Notes: a model not told the origin generated them from the letters alone. Shown: positions 50,329 through 64,000, numbered from the stretch's first letter. The stretch is DNA of 64,000 bases from Liquidambar formosana (GCA_039720395.1 CM077820.1:16143161-16207160); one strand, 5' to 3'. Made by a program: numbers and translations.

Positions 50329-50650
50329 CTACGTTTGTTATTAGTGAGTGATGAACAGAATGAAATGGTGATTCCATTAGCAAGACAATTTGGTAGTCTT
50401 AAAAGAATTGAATTCCCTTGTGGAGGCCTTACTCGCTCGAGGAAGGAATATACCTTTCTCTCAAATCAAGATGAAGGACCACTCTCATCCCTTAAAGAAT
50501 GAAATCATAAAAAATGGGTCATCTATGATCTCTCTCCAATTCATTCCACTCTTACCGAACATTGGAATGGAATAACTACTACCATTCCATTCTCATAGTC
50601 GTTCACATTCCATTTCCTCTCTATTTTGTTTATGCAAACCAAACGTAGTC
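50329..50650. mobile_element. MITE with CTACGTTTG ends
   Basis: Left CTACGTTTGTTA, right (inverted) CTACGTTTGGTTTGC, and inner GAATGGAATGG/CCATTCCATTC inverted pieces. Common type of small plant hAT-like MITE. Target duplication unclear. Confidence 0.55.
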
Positions 50651-51189
50651 TATAGTCTTTGCATAGTGGAAATTCTGGGAAGGGGAATTAGGAATTTGGA
50701 ATTCCTTAAGCCACAATTAAACCTAAAATTGTAGAAATGATACAAAATTTCATTTGCCGTAAGAGCCAATAGTTAAAGTAGCCATATTCAGCTCAGCATC
50801 ATCGCTGCTTTAACCAAACAAAACACCCCATCTCTATTAAAAAAAAGAAAAAAAAATGACCTTTTTTTTAATCAATGAATGCTTCGAGTGTTGTAACTGT
50901 GTAAGCCAACTCCTTAACACAATCGTAATGAAAATTTCAGAAACCATAGTTCTTAGTCTTAGGGAATAACTCAAGAATTAGTCAGCAAAATAAAAATACT
51001 GAGAATAAAATGGGAAGATTCAAATAAGTTAGATGCTGCAAAATGTCTGCCTAGTGGGGCATTTCAGTTTGTGGGGAGGGGTAGGTGTGTGAAGGGAAAA
51101 AGTTGACACCAAATCATCTTTTGCCACGTGAAAAGCACCAATGGATCAATTTGAAATCTCTCACCTGATCAAAGTATTTAATTAGGGGA
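50651..51189. other. Intergenic, nothing recognised
   Basis: AT-rich with short A/T runs; no gene or repeat identified. Confidence 0.4.
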
Positions 51190-52015
51190 AATTAACGAAA
51201 AATCTATTTTTATAGGACTTATAAAGGCCTAAGTTTATGCAGCAAACTTACATAGTCATAACTCCACTTTTAAGTAAAATGGGTTTACTTTTGTAACCGT
51301 AGTAAATGCATAAAGTCAAGTTTACCCTTAAGTGTTATTTTTTGTTTTCAAATTTTAAAATGACATAATTTTCGATTTAGATATGGATTTCCAATAAAAT
51401 TTATATATTTGAAATTTATCTGTCGAGCCTTTCGAAACAAGACCCATGATGAAAATAAAATTATGTATAGAAAAAAAAAAATTACATTGATTACATATTT
51501 ACATGTATCGGTTTTAAAATAAATAAACATGTAACTATTTTAATGTGGGTTCAATTTTGTACCATTTCCCATACAAAATTATTAAATTTATTAGATGTAA
51601 CTATTGAATCGGTTAAATTGATGTGTTTGAAACTAAAAAATTGTAAGATTTAAATATTTTGTGACTAAAATTCAATCACAATTGACATAAAAGTAATTGT
51701 TTTCATGTAACTATTTTTTTATGGATGTAGTATGTACTTCAGTTACAAGTAGATGTTTGCCCAGATTTAATTGATTTTTTTTTTTTTTTTGGGGGAAAAA
51801 TTAGGAAAAAGACTCGTGATGAATATAAAATTATGTATTAAAAAAAAAAAAAAAACAGTTACATTGACTATATGCAACTTTCTAAGAGGAACCTTTTGCT
51901 ATATAATATAAAGGCGTACGATCATCTGAAAATATTTAAAAAGGACCTTTGGCTGCATAAGATTTTATGATAGACTTATGGCTGCACAAGTCCAACTTTG
52001 TGGACTTATGGCCAA
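51190..52015 (-). repeat. Dispersed repeat, inverse of 10660-11530
   Basis: Matches the earlier copy in reverse orientation (for example AAATGCATAAAGTCAAGTTTA against its complement near 11375). No coding sequence. Confidence 0.6.
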
Positions 52016-52110
52016 AGTAACAGGTTTGCCAACCTCAGAGTAGACAATCGGCCCAACCCCACCCTCAACATCTAGAGACAAGACCACTTAAAAGGCCAAT
52101 GTGTCAACTA

Positions 52111-52347
52111 AGGGCTTGTTTGGAAATTTTAAAAATTAGATTAGACTAGATCTGGTTTATAACTTTTATCTGGTTTTTAAATAAAAGTCACAGTTGGTTT
52201 GAAAAAAACTGTATTCATATATGCCTTATTTTTATAACAAAATTGAACTGATTAGCAAGAAAAAGAGATTTTCCAAACAGTGCGAGATCAAAACTGACTA
52301 GACTTATCCTTAACTAACCAGGTTTTCAGGTTTGCCAAATGGCCCAT
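52111..52347. mobile_element. Small MITE (GGGCTTGTTTGG ends)
   Basis: Left GGGCTTGTTTGGAAA, right (inverted) GGGCCATTTGGCAAA. Inner CTGGTTTTTAA/AACCAGGTTTT pieces are also inverted. No gene. Confidence 0.55.
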
Positions 52348-53189
52348 TACTGATAATGTTATGCACACATACAAATTCAGCCAAACTACATCCACAAGTA
52401 ACCTCAATCATAAAAGTAGGGAGCCCTTTGCTCCTTCATAAGGTACACTCCATTTCACTGGTGAAGCTATATACTTCTCTTTTATATCTTTAACTTGACC
52501 CTACCAATTTTTTAGTTATCCCCTCAAAAAATTTTATTTTAATCCTCTAACTACTTTTTTGACCCAAAAAATTAGTGAGTTTGACCCTATTATTTATTAT
52601 AATTATTTTTCTACCCTTTATAAAGTTAAAGAACAAAATCCCATTGTGATCTGCCACTAAGGGTTTTTTTCTTTTTTTTTTTTAAATCCAAAATAATTAT
52701 CATTAGTCTTGAGTCTTGACTCTTGAAGACTAATTTCTTGACTCCACCACTGTTTCGAAATATCTCAAACAAGCACTATGGTGCTAGTAGCAATAGTCTG
52801 TGAGCCTGTAATCGCATTCTATTTTATTTATGTGAAATCGTCTGCATGGTGGGGAAGAAAAATGTGCGTGATTATTTTCTAGTTAATTAGAAAGAGAAGA
52901 GTGAACTTGCTGTCCGTGTTTGTAATAAATCAAAAGTGATTGACTGAGTTTTACAATTGTGAGGGTATTAAGCATTTTTTAGGATGACCTAAGAATCATA
53001 AGGAGTAGAAGTTATTACAAAAGTTGAACTCTTACAACAACAACAACAACAAAAAAAGGGGGCAAAAAAAACAAACATAATGGAGAAGAAAGGGAGAAGC
53101 CATAGATGTTCTTTTTCTACATAAAACATAGTGAAAAAGAACACAAAGTAGGCTCTTCCCTCTGTTGAAGTTACGTCTTTCTTTGCATA

Positions 53190-53234
<45 letters not shown>

Positions 53235-53235
53235 A
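52348..53235. other. Intergenic, no gene seen
   Basis: AT-rich, with an (AAC)n tract near 53036-53050 and (AT)n at 53192-53220. Confidence 0.4.
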
Positions 53236-53505
53236 ACCAACATGGCACGGATTAGGATTTGGTGAAGTTTGGGACTTTAAATGTATGGTGAAGTTACCGC
53301 TGGATTGACGCCACATGGCAAGGAAGAAGAAGGGATGGTTCGGATTTGTTGATAGTAAAGTAGTTGAGACCACAAAATCTGAGAACACCAGCTAATTTGA
53401 GACATCCTTTCTTCTCCTTTGCCATGTGGCATCAATTTAGCGGTAACTTCACTATGTAGTTACAGTCCTAAACTTCACCAAATCCGGATTCGACATGGCT
53501 AACCA
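53236..53505. repeat. Fold-back element, ~270 bp
   Basis: Left arm ACATGGCACGGATTAGGATT, GGTGAAGTTTGGGACT and GGTGAAGTTACCGCTGGATT, then CCACATGGCAAGGAAGAAG. The right arm gives the same pieces inverted (CTTTGCCATGTGGC, TTAGCGGTAACTTCAC, AAACTTCACCAAATCC, GACATGG). The two arms pair almost end to end. Confidence 0.8.
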
Positions 53506-54977
53506 CCATCATATTTCACCATCAATTTGCACACCCTAGCCATGCTCAACCTCCCTGCATGTGAACTAATAGCCGCCATATTTGTAAACCAATAACCACT
53601 ATATTTCTCTCTTGCAGCACTGACCAGCTGTCGACCTTACTGTTGTCACTGTCGACCTTATCACTGTAATTATTTACATCCACATTGTGAACTTCGGTTG
53701 CAAGATCTAATTGAGCTAACCACATCCAAGCCACAAGCATTGTCGCACCACAATATATATAGTACAAAGAAGCCTTTGCCATCAATGTGCTTCTCGACTT
53801 AAATGAATTGATTGGAAGAGCTACAATGGTGAGACTAGGAGGTTAGATTGGCACATTAGGCGATGGCTTTTGTTGGTGTTAGAACACCACTTCACCCCAA
53901 GCTAATACTCCCTCTCACGGGTTGACCCCGCTCGCATGTGGATAGATGAATCGATACATGCCAATGAATTAGACTGAGTTGAACCGATAAACGGTATGAA
54001 GGGATAAATGAAAAGGAGGGGGGAGGAGGTGCATGTGAAAACTTGAAACCAGGACCTCCTAGAGATTAGAGCTCTGATACTATGTTAGAGCACCACTTGA
54101 CCCCAAAAGCTTAAACTGTTAGGGAATGGGTTAATAATGTATATCAAGCTATCAAGCTAATAGTTAGTATGGCATTTTCGGTGTTAAAGTAGAAAATGAA
54201 GGAGGTGGAGAAATCCTATATCTACATCGGTAGGGTTGTCGTAGATCGAATAGCCACTAGAAGGTAGTCAAAGGTAGATTGCCGTTAGGAATTATTGCCA
54301 GAGAGGGAGAGAGACTGAGTTTTCGAGTTCTCGCAAGGTAAACTTCATTGCAAAGAAAGGTATTTTTGTCAGAAAAATGGCAAAAGAAAGCTTCATCTCA
54401 AAAACTCTACAACTTCGGAATTTTTTTTAAGGGAATTGGACTATCAAAAAATTTAAAATTTATTTCAAATATTCCATGGATACAGAGTAGATAATAAGTT
54501 TTCGTATGAGTAGCGATTAGCCAAGCTTAATGTATCCGCACCTTTTTTATTTTTCATATGTCTTTAAACTATAGGAGAACACAAACCCACAAACACTCAT
54601 CTAAAGTCAAAATGAACACATCCGTAAACCCCTCACCTTTATTAGGATAAGACTTGTCATTAGGGCCAAAAGGCCATTGACAACATGTTAGACATTTTAT
54701 TGATGGGGCCAATTAAAATAATTAAATAAGACATTTTGTGGATGGTTTAAAAAACAGAAAAAGGGTCCCCACCTTATCAATGTGTTTGGATAGAAGGAAG
54801 TGGAGAGAATATAAAGGAAATGGTAGAAAGGAACACTATCCCTTGTTTGGGAGTTTTATGAGGAGAGAAAATAAATAAATAAATAAATAAATAATGGAGA
54901 GAAAATTGAGGGATTCAAAACCCCTCTAGACCTAATTTTTTTTCCCTTCTAGAAGTGGCAGGAAATGGAGGGAAAGG
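53506..54977. other. Intergenic with LTR-like pieces
   Basis: Apart from the TRIM/LARD-like piece listed next, no gene. (AAAT)n at 54864-54894. Confidence 0.4.
53877..54190 (-). mobile_element. Possible TRIM/LARD remnant, minus orientation
   Basis: TGTTAGAACACCACTTCACC (53877) and TGTTAGAGCACCACTTGACC (54083) look like the same LTR terminus. Directly before the second, GAGCTCTGATACTA is the complement of an initiator-Met primer site (TAGTATCAGAGCTC). LTR ends and target duplications are not resolved. Confidence 0.42.
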
Positions 54978-55640
54978 AAAGAGGATGGTTATTGCCACCA
55001 CAAAAATTCTTTTGTACCCACACTAGCTTATTTTAAACTTCTCAAAGTTTTATGAAAAATATAAAACATTTTCATGAAAACTGGCCTCTATCATTTTGAT
55101 CGACTTTGTAGAATAAAGTTTTTCCAAAATCTATTGTTTAAGTAAACTTTTTGGCCATTTACAGTCATTATTTCATTTACATAAACAGAGATTGTAAATG
55201 GTCAAAGAGTTCATTTAAACGATAGATTTTGAAAAAAATTTATTTTAAAAAATTGTTCAAAATGATGTTTTCTAGTGGATTATGCGACTAGTTTTCATGA
55301 AAAGGGACGACTAGTGCCATCACAAAAATTCCTTTGCACCCTCCATTTATTTTAAACTTCTTAAGGTTTTATGAAAAATATAAAAGGTTTTAATGAAAAC
55401 TAGACACATTGTTCACTGAACATAATTTTGAACTACTTTATAGAAGAAAGTTGTTTCAAAATATATTGTTTAAATAGATATTTTGGCCATTTTTCTTGAA
55501 ACAATCGAAAAAAATGAACATAGAGTAAATGGTAAAAAATTCCACTTAAATTACAGATTTTTGAAAATCTTTCTTCTACAAAGTTGTTCAAAATAATAGA
55601 GGGCAGTTTTTATGAAAACCTTTTATATTTTTCATAAAGG
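54978..55640. mobile_element. Two hairpin MITEs of one family, side by side
   Basis: Copy 1 about 54978-55300, copy 2 about 55303-55640. Each starts near GCCA(C/T)CACAAAAATTC, continues to TTTATGAAAAATATAAAA, has the central TTTTTGGCCATTT region, and closes with inverted arms. Related to 42476-42850 and, by end sequence, to 23795-24225. Confidence 0.65.
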
Positions 55641-55783
55641 GTAGTGCTAGCATGACAGATTGTCATTGCTAAAAGCAATGACAGTCAAATCATGACCACA
55701 AATGGGTTTTGATTCTTTTTTTTTTATAAAAATTATGGATTATTATTTTTTGTGGCCATAATTTGACTGTCATTGCTTTTAGC
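55641..55783. repeat. Inverted repeat at the left edge of block B
   Basis: CTAAAAGCAATGACAGTCAA (55669) and its inverse TTGACTGTCATTGCTTTTAG (55763-55782) flank a T-rich loop. The right arm ends exactly where the duplicated block begins (AGCTTAATTAATCTCC). Confidence 0.75.
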
Positions 55784-56208
55784 TTAATTAATCTCCTTAA
55801 GAAAGTTTAAGCTATTGCCTACTCCCACCACCCATTGCCTATCGATTCGACTAATAAACTCGATTGATGACTAACCTAAGAGAGAATGACAAGTCAAACC
55901 TAAGATCTTTGATTTCTTAAGGCTTAAGTCTTAAAAATCACTTTTTCTTTCTCTGAAAACCAAATATATTCACATAGCATTTTTAGCTACTTTGAATTTG
56001 CCTTCTACTTAAATTTCCTTGATTATGAATATTTGTTGGAATTAATTGTTATCTAAAATTTTCACAAATTTGCAACTGTAGCAAATTTTTTTTTTCCCCT
56101 AATTAAAAAATGTTTGAAAAAATGGCTAATTCTTCAAGAAAAATCTTATACTTTTCTTGCAATAAATTGAAAAATCTAAAAGAAAGTTTCATTATAAAAT
56201 ACATGAAA

Positions 56209-56599
56209 GGGTTCCGTTGACATTTGGTGCAAAACTTTTTATACTTACACCTACCAATATCTTTTTAAAGAAATCATATTTCGCTAATCTAGCCGTTGGA
56301 TTACATATCCCTATCATGCACGTTATGCAAGAAAAATTTCAAGTTAATCGGATTTTGGGAAGTGTTTGATCTATAAACTTACATTTCTTTTAATAAATAG
56401 AACTTTAATTTCGAGAACTTTATGGATGACATAGCTTCTAATCTCCAATTAACCTGAAATTTGAGATGCATGACCTGCATAACAAGAATATGTAAGCCAA
56501 CAGTTGGATTGACAAAATATGATTTATATAAAAAGATATTGCCAGGTTTAAGTGTAAAAAGTTTAATTTACACTAGGTGTCAACGAAATCCTACCCAAA
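56209..56599. mobile_element. MITE, duplicate of 16898-17287
   Basis: Left GGGTTCCGTTGACATTTGG, right inverted GGTAGGATTTCGTTGACACC; interior as in the block A copy. Confidence 0.8.
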
Positions 56600-56617
56600 A
56601 TATATATATTATATATA

Positions 56618-56722
56618 GGGGAGGGATCCGTTTACACTTGGTATAAAACTTTTTAGTCTTACACCCCTTAATAACATTTTGTAGGATTGATATTTAACAA
56701 AACCAACTGTTAGATTGGATAT
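56618..56722. mobile_element. Truncated MITE (GGGGAGGGATCCGTTTACAC)
   Basis: The first ~105 bases of the element seen whole at 17306-17690, cut at GATTGGATATTG where the sequence switches to the F-box 3' flank. Confidence 0.85.
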
Positions 56723-57849
56723 TGGCCGACGATGAGATCTCTGGCCACCTGGTTTAGCCTCTGCTGCTTTGGATGTACAATTAGCTTCAATCTGTAAGAG
56801 TTTTCATTTCATATTCTCAATTAGAAATTGTAGGCTATCTAGATTATTTTATTTTATTTTATTTTATTAAATGGATGTGATTTCTCTAAATTCTCTACTA
56901 TGTAGTCATTTCTTGTTGTATGGTAAGGAGAAGTAGCTCTCGTTATATGGTCAATGTGAGTAATGTCCCCACTTTTGAAGAACAAAATCCTCGTTAAAAG
57001 TCTTTATTTGAGGCTTAAAATTAAAGGATTAGGCTTTGGGTTTAATAGTTGGGCTTGACTAGTGAGTACTTAGAGATGATTTTAAAGAAACCTTGAACCA
57101 ATGAACAATAGAGGGGTTGGGACTGGGGAGGTTGGAGTGAGTCTTCCATTTAACTGTGACATGGCCACGTGGTGTCACGGGTTAATAAGAATCAAGTAAA
57201 GTGAAATTATGGAATCAAAAAATATTATGATAATTTTACTTTACATGGTTCTTATTAGCCCACCGTGTCACAATTACATACAAGTTTTTCTCGGGAGGTT
57301 GGGGATGACTTTGCTATGCAAAAATGCACATCCACATTTGCACAGGCCCTGAGCTTTACGTGTGCTTATCAGCTTATGAGAAGGCTAGTGTCAGACGCAA
57401 CCCGCACCAATCACCCCGAATCCCTTCCTTTCCTCCTTCCTTTGTTTATTTATTTATTTTATTTTTGGGTAAACACCTCTTGTAGTCTTGTGTTATCTAA
57501 TCACCCTGTCTTTTCTGAAATTACAATGTACTACCCTATTTTGGAAAATAATGTACACCCACCTCCCCTCTGTCAAATAATCATTATTACAGATCATAAC
57601 ATTTAAGGCCGATATCAAGCAAAAATAAACCCAGAATACCCATTTTCTCACTCTCTTGCAAGCACCTTGACCACAAGTAAGCATCTATGCTCTTCCTGTA
57701 AAAGAAGAGTAAAGCTTCTATTTCTAGTCTATTTCTTTTTCATTACAAGATGCGTGGGATCACCTATGAGCAAGTTCAGTAAAATACCATAATTTTTAGC
57801 TCTGTTTTTGAAGAAAAAAAAAAAAAAATACTCAATTTTGTATGACCAT

Positions 57850-58188
57850 AGTTGTGAAGTATCGGGTTAAACCCGATACAGTTCTGACTCAATTTCCTGA
57901 GATGATTGTGAGCTATGATGAGATCCCGGATTTGCGTTGCTATGAATTTCATATACTCTGTATCGAGGAAGAGTCATATATATATGGTGCTGCACATTCA
58001 TGATAAGCTCATGCGTTACAATCTTAAGGATAAGACTTGCAAAAAACTTCAAATCCAGATAAGACTTGCAAGAAACTTCATGATTTGGCTCCTTTCGTGT
58101 TGATAGAGGTTACCTTTTTTATACAGTAACATTGTTTTTCGGATGGTTTACAGCTTATCAATATATTGACAATCTTTGTTGTGTTTGA
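57850..58188 (+). pseudogene. F-box 3'-end fragment, block B
   Basis: Duplicate of 22821-23130 (VKYRVK, FPEMIVSYDEIPDLRCYEF, HIHDKLMRYNLKDKTCKK). It has an extra local repeat of GATAAGACTTGCAA(A/G)AAACTTC at 58030-58080. Broken frames. Confidence 0.85.
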
Positions 58189-58768
58189 AGCTAATTTTGT
58201 TATAAGAATGATGTACAAAAGCATATTTGACATGCAATATTTAAGAAATTAGTCTTTGTATTATTTTAGATCATTCTCTTGGAATTTTTTTGTTCAATAT
58301 TTTCTAATGGGTCAATTCAATTCCATTCCGTTCCTATTCCTCTGATTCCGACCATGTAAATGCACCCCTAAAGTCTTTCCTTTGAGTTTTTCTAGTAGGA
58401 TTTCAAGGTAGTATAGGGTTGCTTGCTATTATGTCCAAACGTGGCCCATGATGGGATCACTGGGCACCTGGTTCAGCCGGTGCTGCTTTGGATGTACAAT
58501 TAGCTTCAATCTATAATATATTTCATTTCATATACTCAACTAGAATTGTAGGCTGTATAGATTTGTTAAATGGATTTGATTTCTCTAAATTCTCTACTAT
58601 GCGGTCTTACTTATATGCTAAGGAGACCTCGCTCTTGTTATATGATCAATGTCCTCACTCCTGAAGAATATCCTCCTTAAAAGTGTTTTTTTGATGCTTG
58701 AGTTCGACTGTTACTAAATTTAAATCCCTTAGGTTGCCCACTCAAGATTTCATGGTTATCATAGGCAT

Positions 58769-58970
58769 ACCAATGGGGGGTTTAGTTGGTAAGAATTGAA
58801 TTCTTCGCTTGTAAGGCTTAGGTTTGACTCTCGCTACCAGCAGCCCTCTTTGGTGGGCGATCTTTAACTCCAATGTAAATCCTCATTGAAGCTTGCGGCT
58901 TGCCTTGGCCCCGGATTGGGGTAACCTCCCCTCACTTAAACTTTTTTTAACCAAAGAAAAAAAAAAGTTA
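58769..58970 (+). mobile_element. tRNA-derived SINE, absent from block A
   Basis: A-box-like TTTAGTTGGTAAG (58781) and B-box-like GGTTTGACTCTCG (58831) suggest a polymerase III promoter. It ends in ACTTTTTTTAACCAAAG and an A-run. The direct repeat ATCATAGGCAT is at 58758-58768 and 58971-58981. Block A has the site once (ATCATGGGCATTGGACTTAT near 23700) with no insert. Confidence 0.85.
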
Positions 58971-59270
58971 ATCATAGGCATTGGACTTATATAACCCAAA
59001 TAGGTTGTAAGTTCTTATATGGGCTCGAGTTTTGACCAAAAAGCTTTCTCATCATCAAAAAATTCTGAGGTTACGTTTTGGGCTTATTAGATTCAAGTAT
59101 AGGTGGAATGAGTGACTTTTTTCTTCTTTTTTTTTTTTCCACAATGAGAAGTGGGAGAAAAAAATGAAGAAAAAAATTTGGAGAAAGATAAAGGCATAGT
59201 TTAGATTCATAAGATCGGATCTTTTAATTGTACACAAAGTCACGAACACTTACATTTTTCCAATTTGAAT

Positions 59271-59570
59271 CCAAAAGGCAATCAATTAAAAACGGAAGCA
59301 ACATTTAAAATTGGTAACGATCAGAGATTGATTGGTGTAATTGTTGTTGAATTGAGACATAACCAAATGTCCCAGACGTGTACGCTAGCTCCACAATTAA
59401 TCTTGGCATTTGTTCAGGTGTTGCTGCAGGGCACGAATCTAGCTAGCTACTAGGCATGGACTCATCTTGGCTTGGGATGGAAGGCATTTCAAGGTCAATT
59501 GCGAAAATTCATGCCAAGGCTACGATTTTGCAATCTGGTAAATCAAGCTGCGATCCTAGTGGACCTCTTC
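59271..59570 (+). pseudogene. RNase H-like domain fragment, block B
   Basis: Duplicate of 24481-24790 (TFKIGNDQRLIGVIVV, LAPQLILAFVQVLL). Not intact. Confidence 0.55.
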
Positions 59571-59956
59571 TAGAATAGTATCAAACTTAGTTCGGGTCTC
59601 CACTTATAGGGTCTCCACTTATAAGAGGGGAAGAAATGTCATTAGGCTACAAGGCCACTCGATTACAATACTCTTTAACTGTTCTTATTGTCTAACACAT
59701 AATAGACATGTAGCAAAAGAGGATAGGACTCACATGCAAGCTCATCTTGACTTTAACGTATCACAACACCAAGAGCCGATAATAATTGTGATCTTTCCAC
59801 ATTCTAAGTAATGTACATAATCCTTAAGGTAAGCTTTCCATATATGATATACTGATAGATGACACACAAAGAGCCGATAATAACAATGATTATATAGAAA
59901 CTGATTTTATACATTCTAATCCTCTCTGTGTCTAGAGAAGAAACTACCAACTAGAA

Positions 59957-62032
<2,076 letters not shown>

Positions 62033-62259
62033 CTTTTTCAAACAAATTGTTTCATTTTATTCCATTATCAATATAATGTCCACAAAAACTATATCTAGCT
62101 ACTTTTCTCTCAAAATTAGTAATAATGGTAAATAATAGCTAGAAACCACCTTTTAACTAAATTTTGTAATTTTTGGTCATTATTATTTAGCCATTAAGGA
62201 AACTAAAATTTATGGAAAATAATAATAAGAAACCACCTATCAAATTCAATATTTAATCT

Positions 62260-62294
<35 letters not shown>

Positions 62295-62308
62295 TATATC
62301 TATATCTA
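62033..62308. other. Start of intron 1 of the CRK paralogue, with (CT)n
   Basis: Resembles intron 1 of the other CRK for the first ~150 bases, then (CT)n at 62263-62291 and TCTATA repeats. Confidence 0.6.
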
Positions 62309-63795
62309 TCTATACTACCTATAAAAAGATGAATGTGAGAAAAACTTTTGATTGACTAATATATCCTTATTTTAATTTTTAAATACACAACTACCCTTCT
62401 GCATATATAGGAAATATAGCAATATAAAACACATACCTTAATAAGAATTCTAAGGAAACTATAATTCGTATAATAATTAAATAAAACCAAATCCAAATAG
62501 GAATTCTAAAGAAACGGAAACTATAATTCGTAAAACCCTAACAATGTTAACATATAAATACAAATAGAAACACATTATAAAAATCATAAAACCTTAACAG
62601 AGGAAAGAACAACTATTGCTTTTTTTTTTTTCTGCGTCTTCATTGCGTCTCCTTTCTTCTGGTGCTTTGTCTGGTATGTAGTTTTCAATAAACTTGACTT
62701 ATATATACAAATTATGTTTAAACATTTAAATCTCTACCTGCATAAACATTTAAATCTCTGCCTGCATTGCATGATTGGACTTTTAAATCTCTATTTGAAT
62801 TACAAAATTAGCAAGAAAAAGAAGAGAATCAAAGACGAATCGATTTAATGAAAATAAAAAGACGCATGCTTGAACCAAAACAAATGAAAACCCAAATTAA
62901 GAGGCCAAAAGAAAAAAAAACTTAAATTGCATAAGTAAAGTTTTGAATAGCACATATAATCTTTGATTATTTTCTAAGGATTCGCATATCAGAAAAAATT
63001 TGAATTGCATTATTGAACGTTTAAATTGTTGTTGTTAATAATTTTCATATTTTGTTGAGAATTCATATATAATCTCTGATTTTTGAAAATAATCAAGTCA
63101 AATTACCAAGAAAAAGAAGAGAATAAAAAAGTATTCAATTGAAGGAAAATAAAAAAAGAAGTAGGCTTGAACAAAAACAAAACAAACCCCCCCCCCCCCC
63201 TCCAAAAAAAAAAAAAAAAAAAAAAACCATTAACGAATGCACAAGAAAAAAAGAAAATAAAAAGGGAAGCTCTAATGAACCACCAAAAAAAGTCCCTATC
63301 AAATCGTGAGGTTCATGAAACTTTGCAATATCTACCTACAAACCCAAAATACCAAACTAAACAAAACAAAACCAAAAAGAACAAAAAGAAAAGAAAATAA
63401 CTTAGATCACAACCCCCAAAACAAAAAAAACAAAAAAAAAGTTCAAAATCATTTTTTTTTTTTTAAATGTATAGGCCCAAAAAAATAAAATCACAAGCAA
63501 TGATCCACCACGCATCGACGAAGAATATATATATATATATCAAAATCAAATCATATCAAAGAACCTATGTATAATGAAATTTCAAAGATAATTTTAAACA
63601 CAATGATTTGGGAAAGATAATGAAAAAAAAAAAATAGTGATCATATCAAAAGAAGTAAAGGATTGAGTGATCAAAGTGCTTTCATCTTTTGCAAAGGTAC
63701 GATAAAATTATTAAATTTAAAAAATTATTATCATTATTGAAAAAAATAATTTAACTCAAAAAAATTCACGTGCAACGCATGTGTGCACCAACTAG
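62309..63795 (+). mobile_element. Non-autonomous Helitron, ~1.49 kb
   Basis: Left end TCTATACTACCTATAAAAAG, preceded by A: the usual Helitron 5' TC end. Right end CTAG followed by T (63792-63796), with a hairpin just inside (GTGCAACGCATGTGTGCAC, stem GTGCA/TGCAC). Insertion between A and T without target duplication fits Helitrons. The interior is AT-rich with C- and A-runs (63187-63227) and no Rep/helicase gene. It lies in the presumed intron 1 of the CRK paralogue. Confidence 0.85.
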
Positions 63796-63796
63796 T

Positions 63797-63822
63797 ATAT
63801 ATATATATATATATATATATAG

Positions 63823-63856
<34 letters not shown>
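63797..63856. repeat. (AT)n(GA)n microsatellite
   Basis: TATATA then GAGAGA runs between the Helitron end and a MITE. Confidence 0.9.
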
Positions 63857-63861
<5 letters not shown>

Positions 63862-64000
63862 TCCGTTGACACCCGGTGTAAAACTTTTTATACTTACACC
63901 CGTCAATATCTTTGCATAGAAATCATATTTCGCCAATCCATCGTTGGATTACATATTTCTATCATGCACGTCATGTATGCCAAATTTCAAGTTAATCGGA
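63857..64000. mobile_element. MITE (GGTTCCGTTGACACCCGG), cut by window end
   Basis: Left half matches 56209-56599 and 16898-17287 (GTGTAAAACTTTTTATACTT, GTTGGATTACATATTTCTAT). Confidence 0.8.

Noticed and set aside
53032..53388. 118-aa minus-strand frame
   Set aside because: Spans an (AT)n microsatellite and a fold-back arm; no similarity recognised.
58781..58843. Functional tRNA gene
   Set aside because: Box-like motifs are present, but the sequence does not fold as a cloverleaf by eye and is followed by an unrelated tail and target duplication: SINE.
63167..63488. Lys-rich frames near the right end
   Set aside because: A- and C-run low-complexity DNA inside the Helitron.

Overview
This is nuclear DNA from a flowering plant, most likely a eudicot. 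It is AT-rich, genes have GT-AG introns, and the gene families (F-box/FBA, DUF26 receptor kinase, mitochondrial-type ALDH, FAR1/MULE, hAT, CACTA, Helitron, TRIM, SINE) are plant ones. The species cannot be fixed from the sequence. Few loci look like working host genes. Most of the window is a layered record of transposons around two small families: At5g07610-type F-box genes and cysteine-rich receptor-like kinases (CRKs).

Layout. 1-1077: one ALDH2-like exon and the right end of a CACTA element with palindromic subterminal repeats. 2349-6740: a complete but decayed hAT element with exact 8-bp target duplications. 7264-23130: the F-box cluster, with two intact genes (7264, 13559), one copy broken by a 7-bp insertion (20424) and two 3'-end scraps, separated by MITEs and non-autonomous hAT elements. 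24480-31547: an RNase H-like scrap and an apparently intact 7-exon CRK gene on the minus strand (683 aa), whose 3.1-kb first intron is filled with nested small transposons. 33065-33796: another short hAT. 34021-42213: an 8.2-kb Mutator-like element (MULE). 44534-45748: a decayed F-box copy. 45.7-55.8 kb: LINE, SINE, MITE and fold-back debris. 55784-62032: a rearranged duplicate of the 16.3-27.6 kb region, carrying a second CRK kinase module. 62309-63795: a non-autonomous Helitron.

The most interesting object is the MULE. It has 1.32-kb terminal inverted repeats that look nearly identical, and a long FAR1-type transposase reading frame with MULE core, SWIM and zinc-knuckle motifs. Pointing towards the transposase from the other end is a small two-exon gene for a GRF-type zinc-finger protein with a coiled-coil-like stretch and a C-terminal membrane tail. 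Two convergent genes, each next to one long TIR, recall maize MuDR (mudrA/mudrB), but with an unrelated second protein. Each TIR also holds a good splice donor (GTGAGT), and each gene has an acceptor just before its ATG. The TIRs may therefore supply promoter and non-coding first exon to both genes.

The two paralogous blocks (about 16.3-27.6 kb and 55.8-62.0 kb) act as reference for each other. Three insertions (a MULE-type MITE, a LINE-like retroposon and a SINE) are present in one and cleanly absent from the other, so target duplications and empty sites can be read directly.
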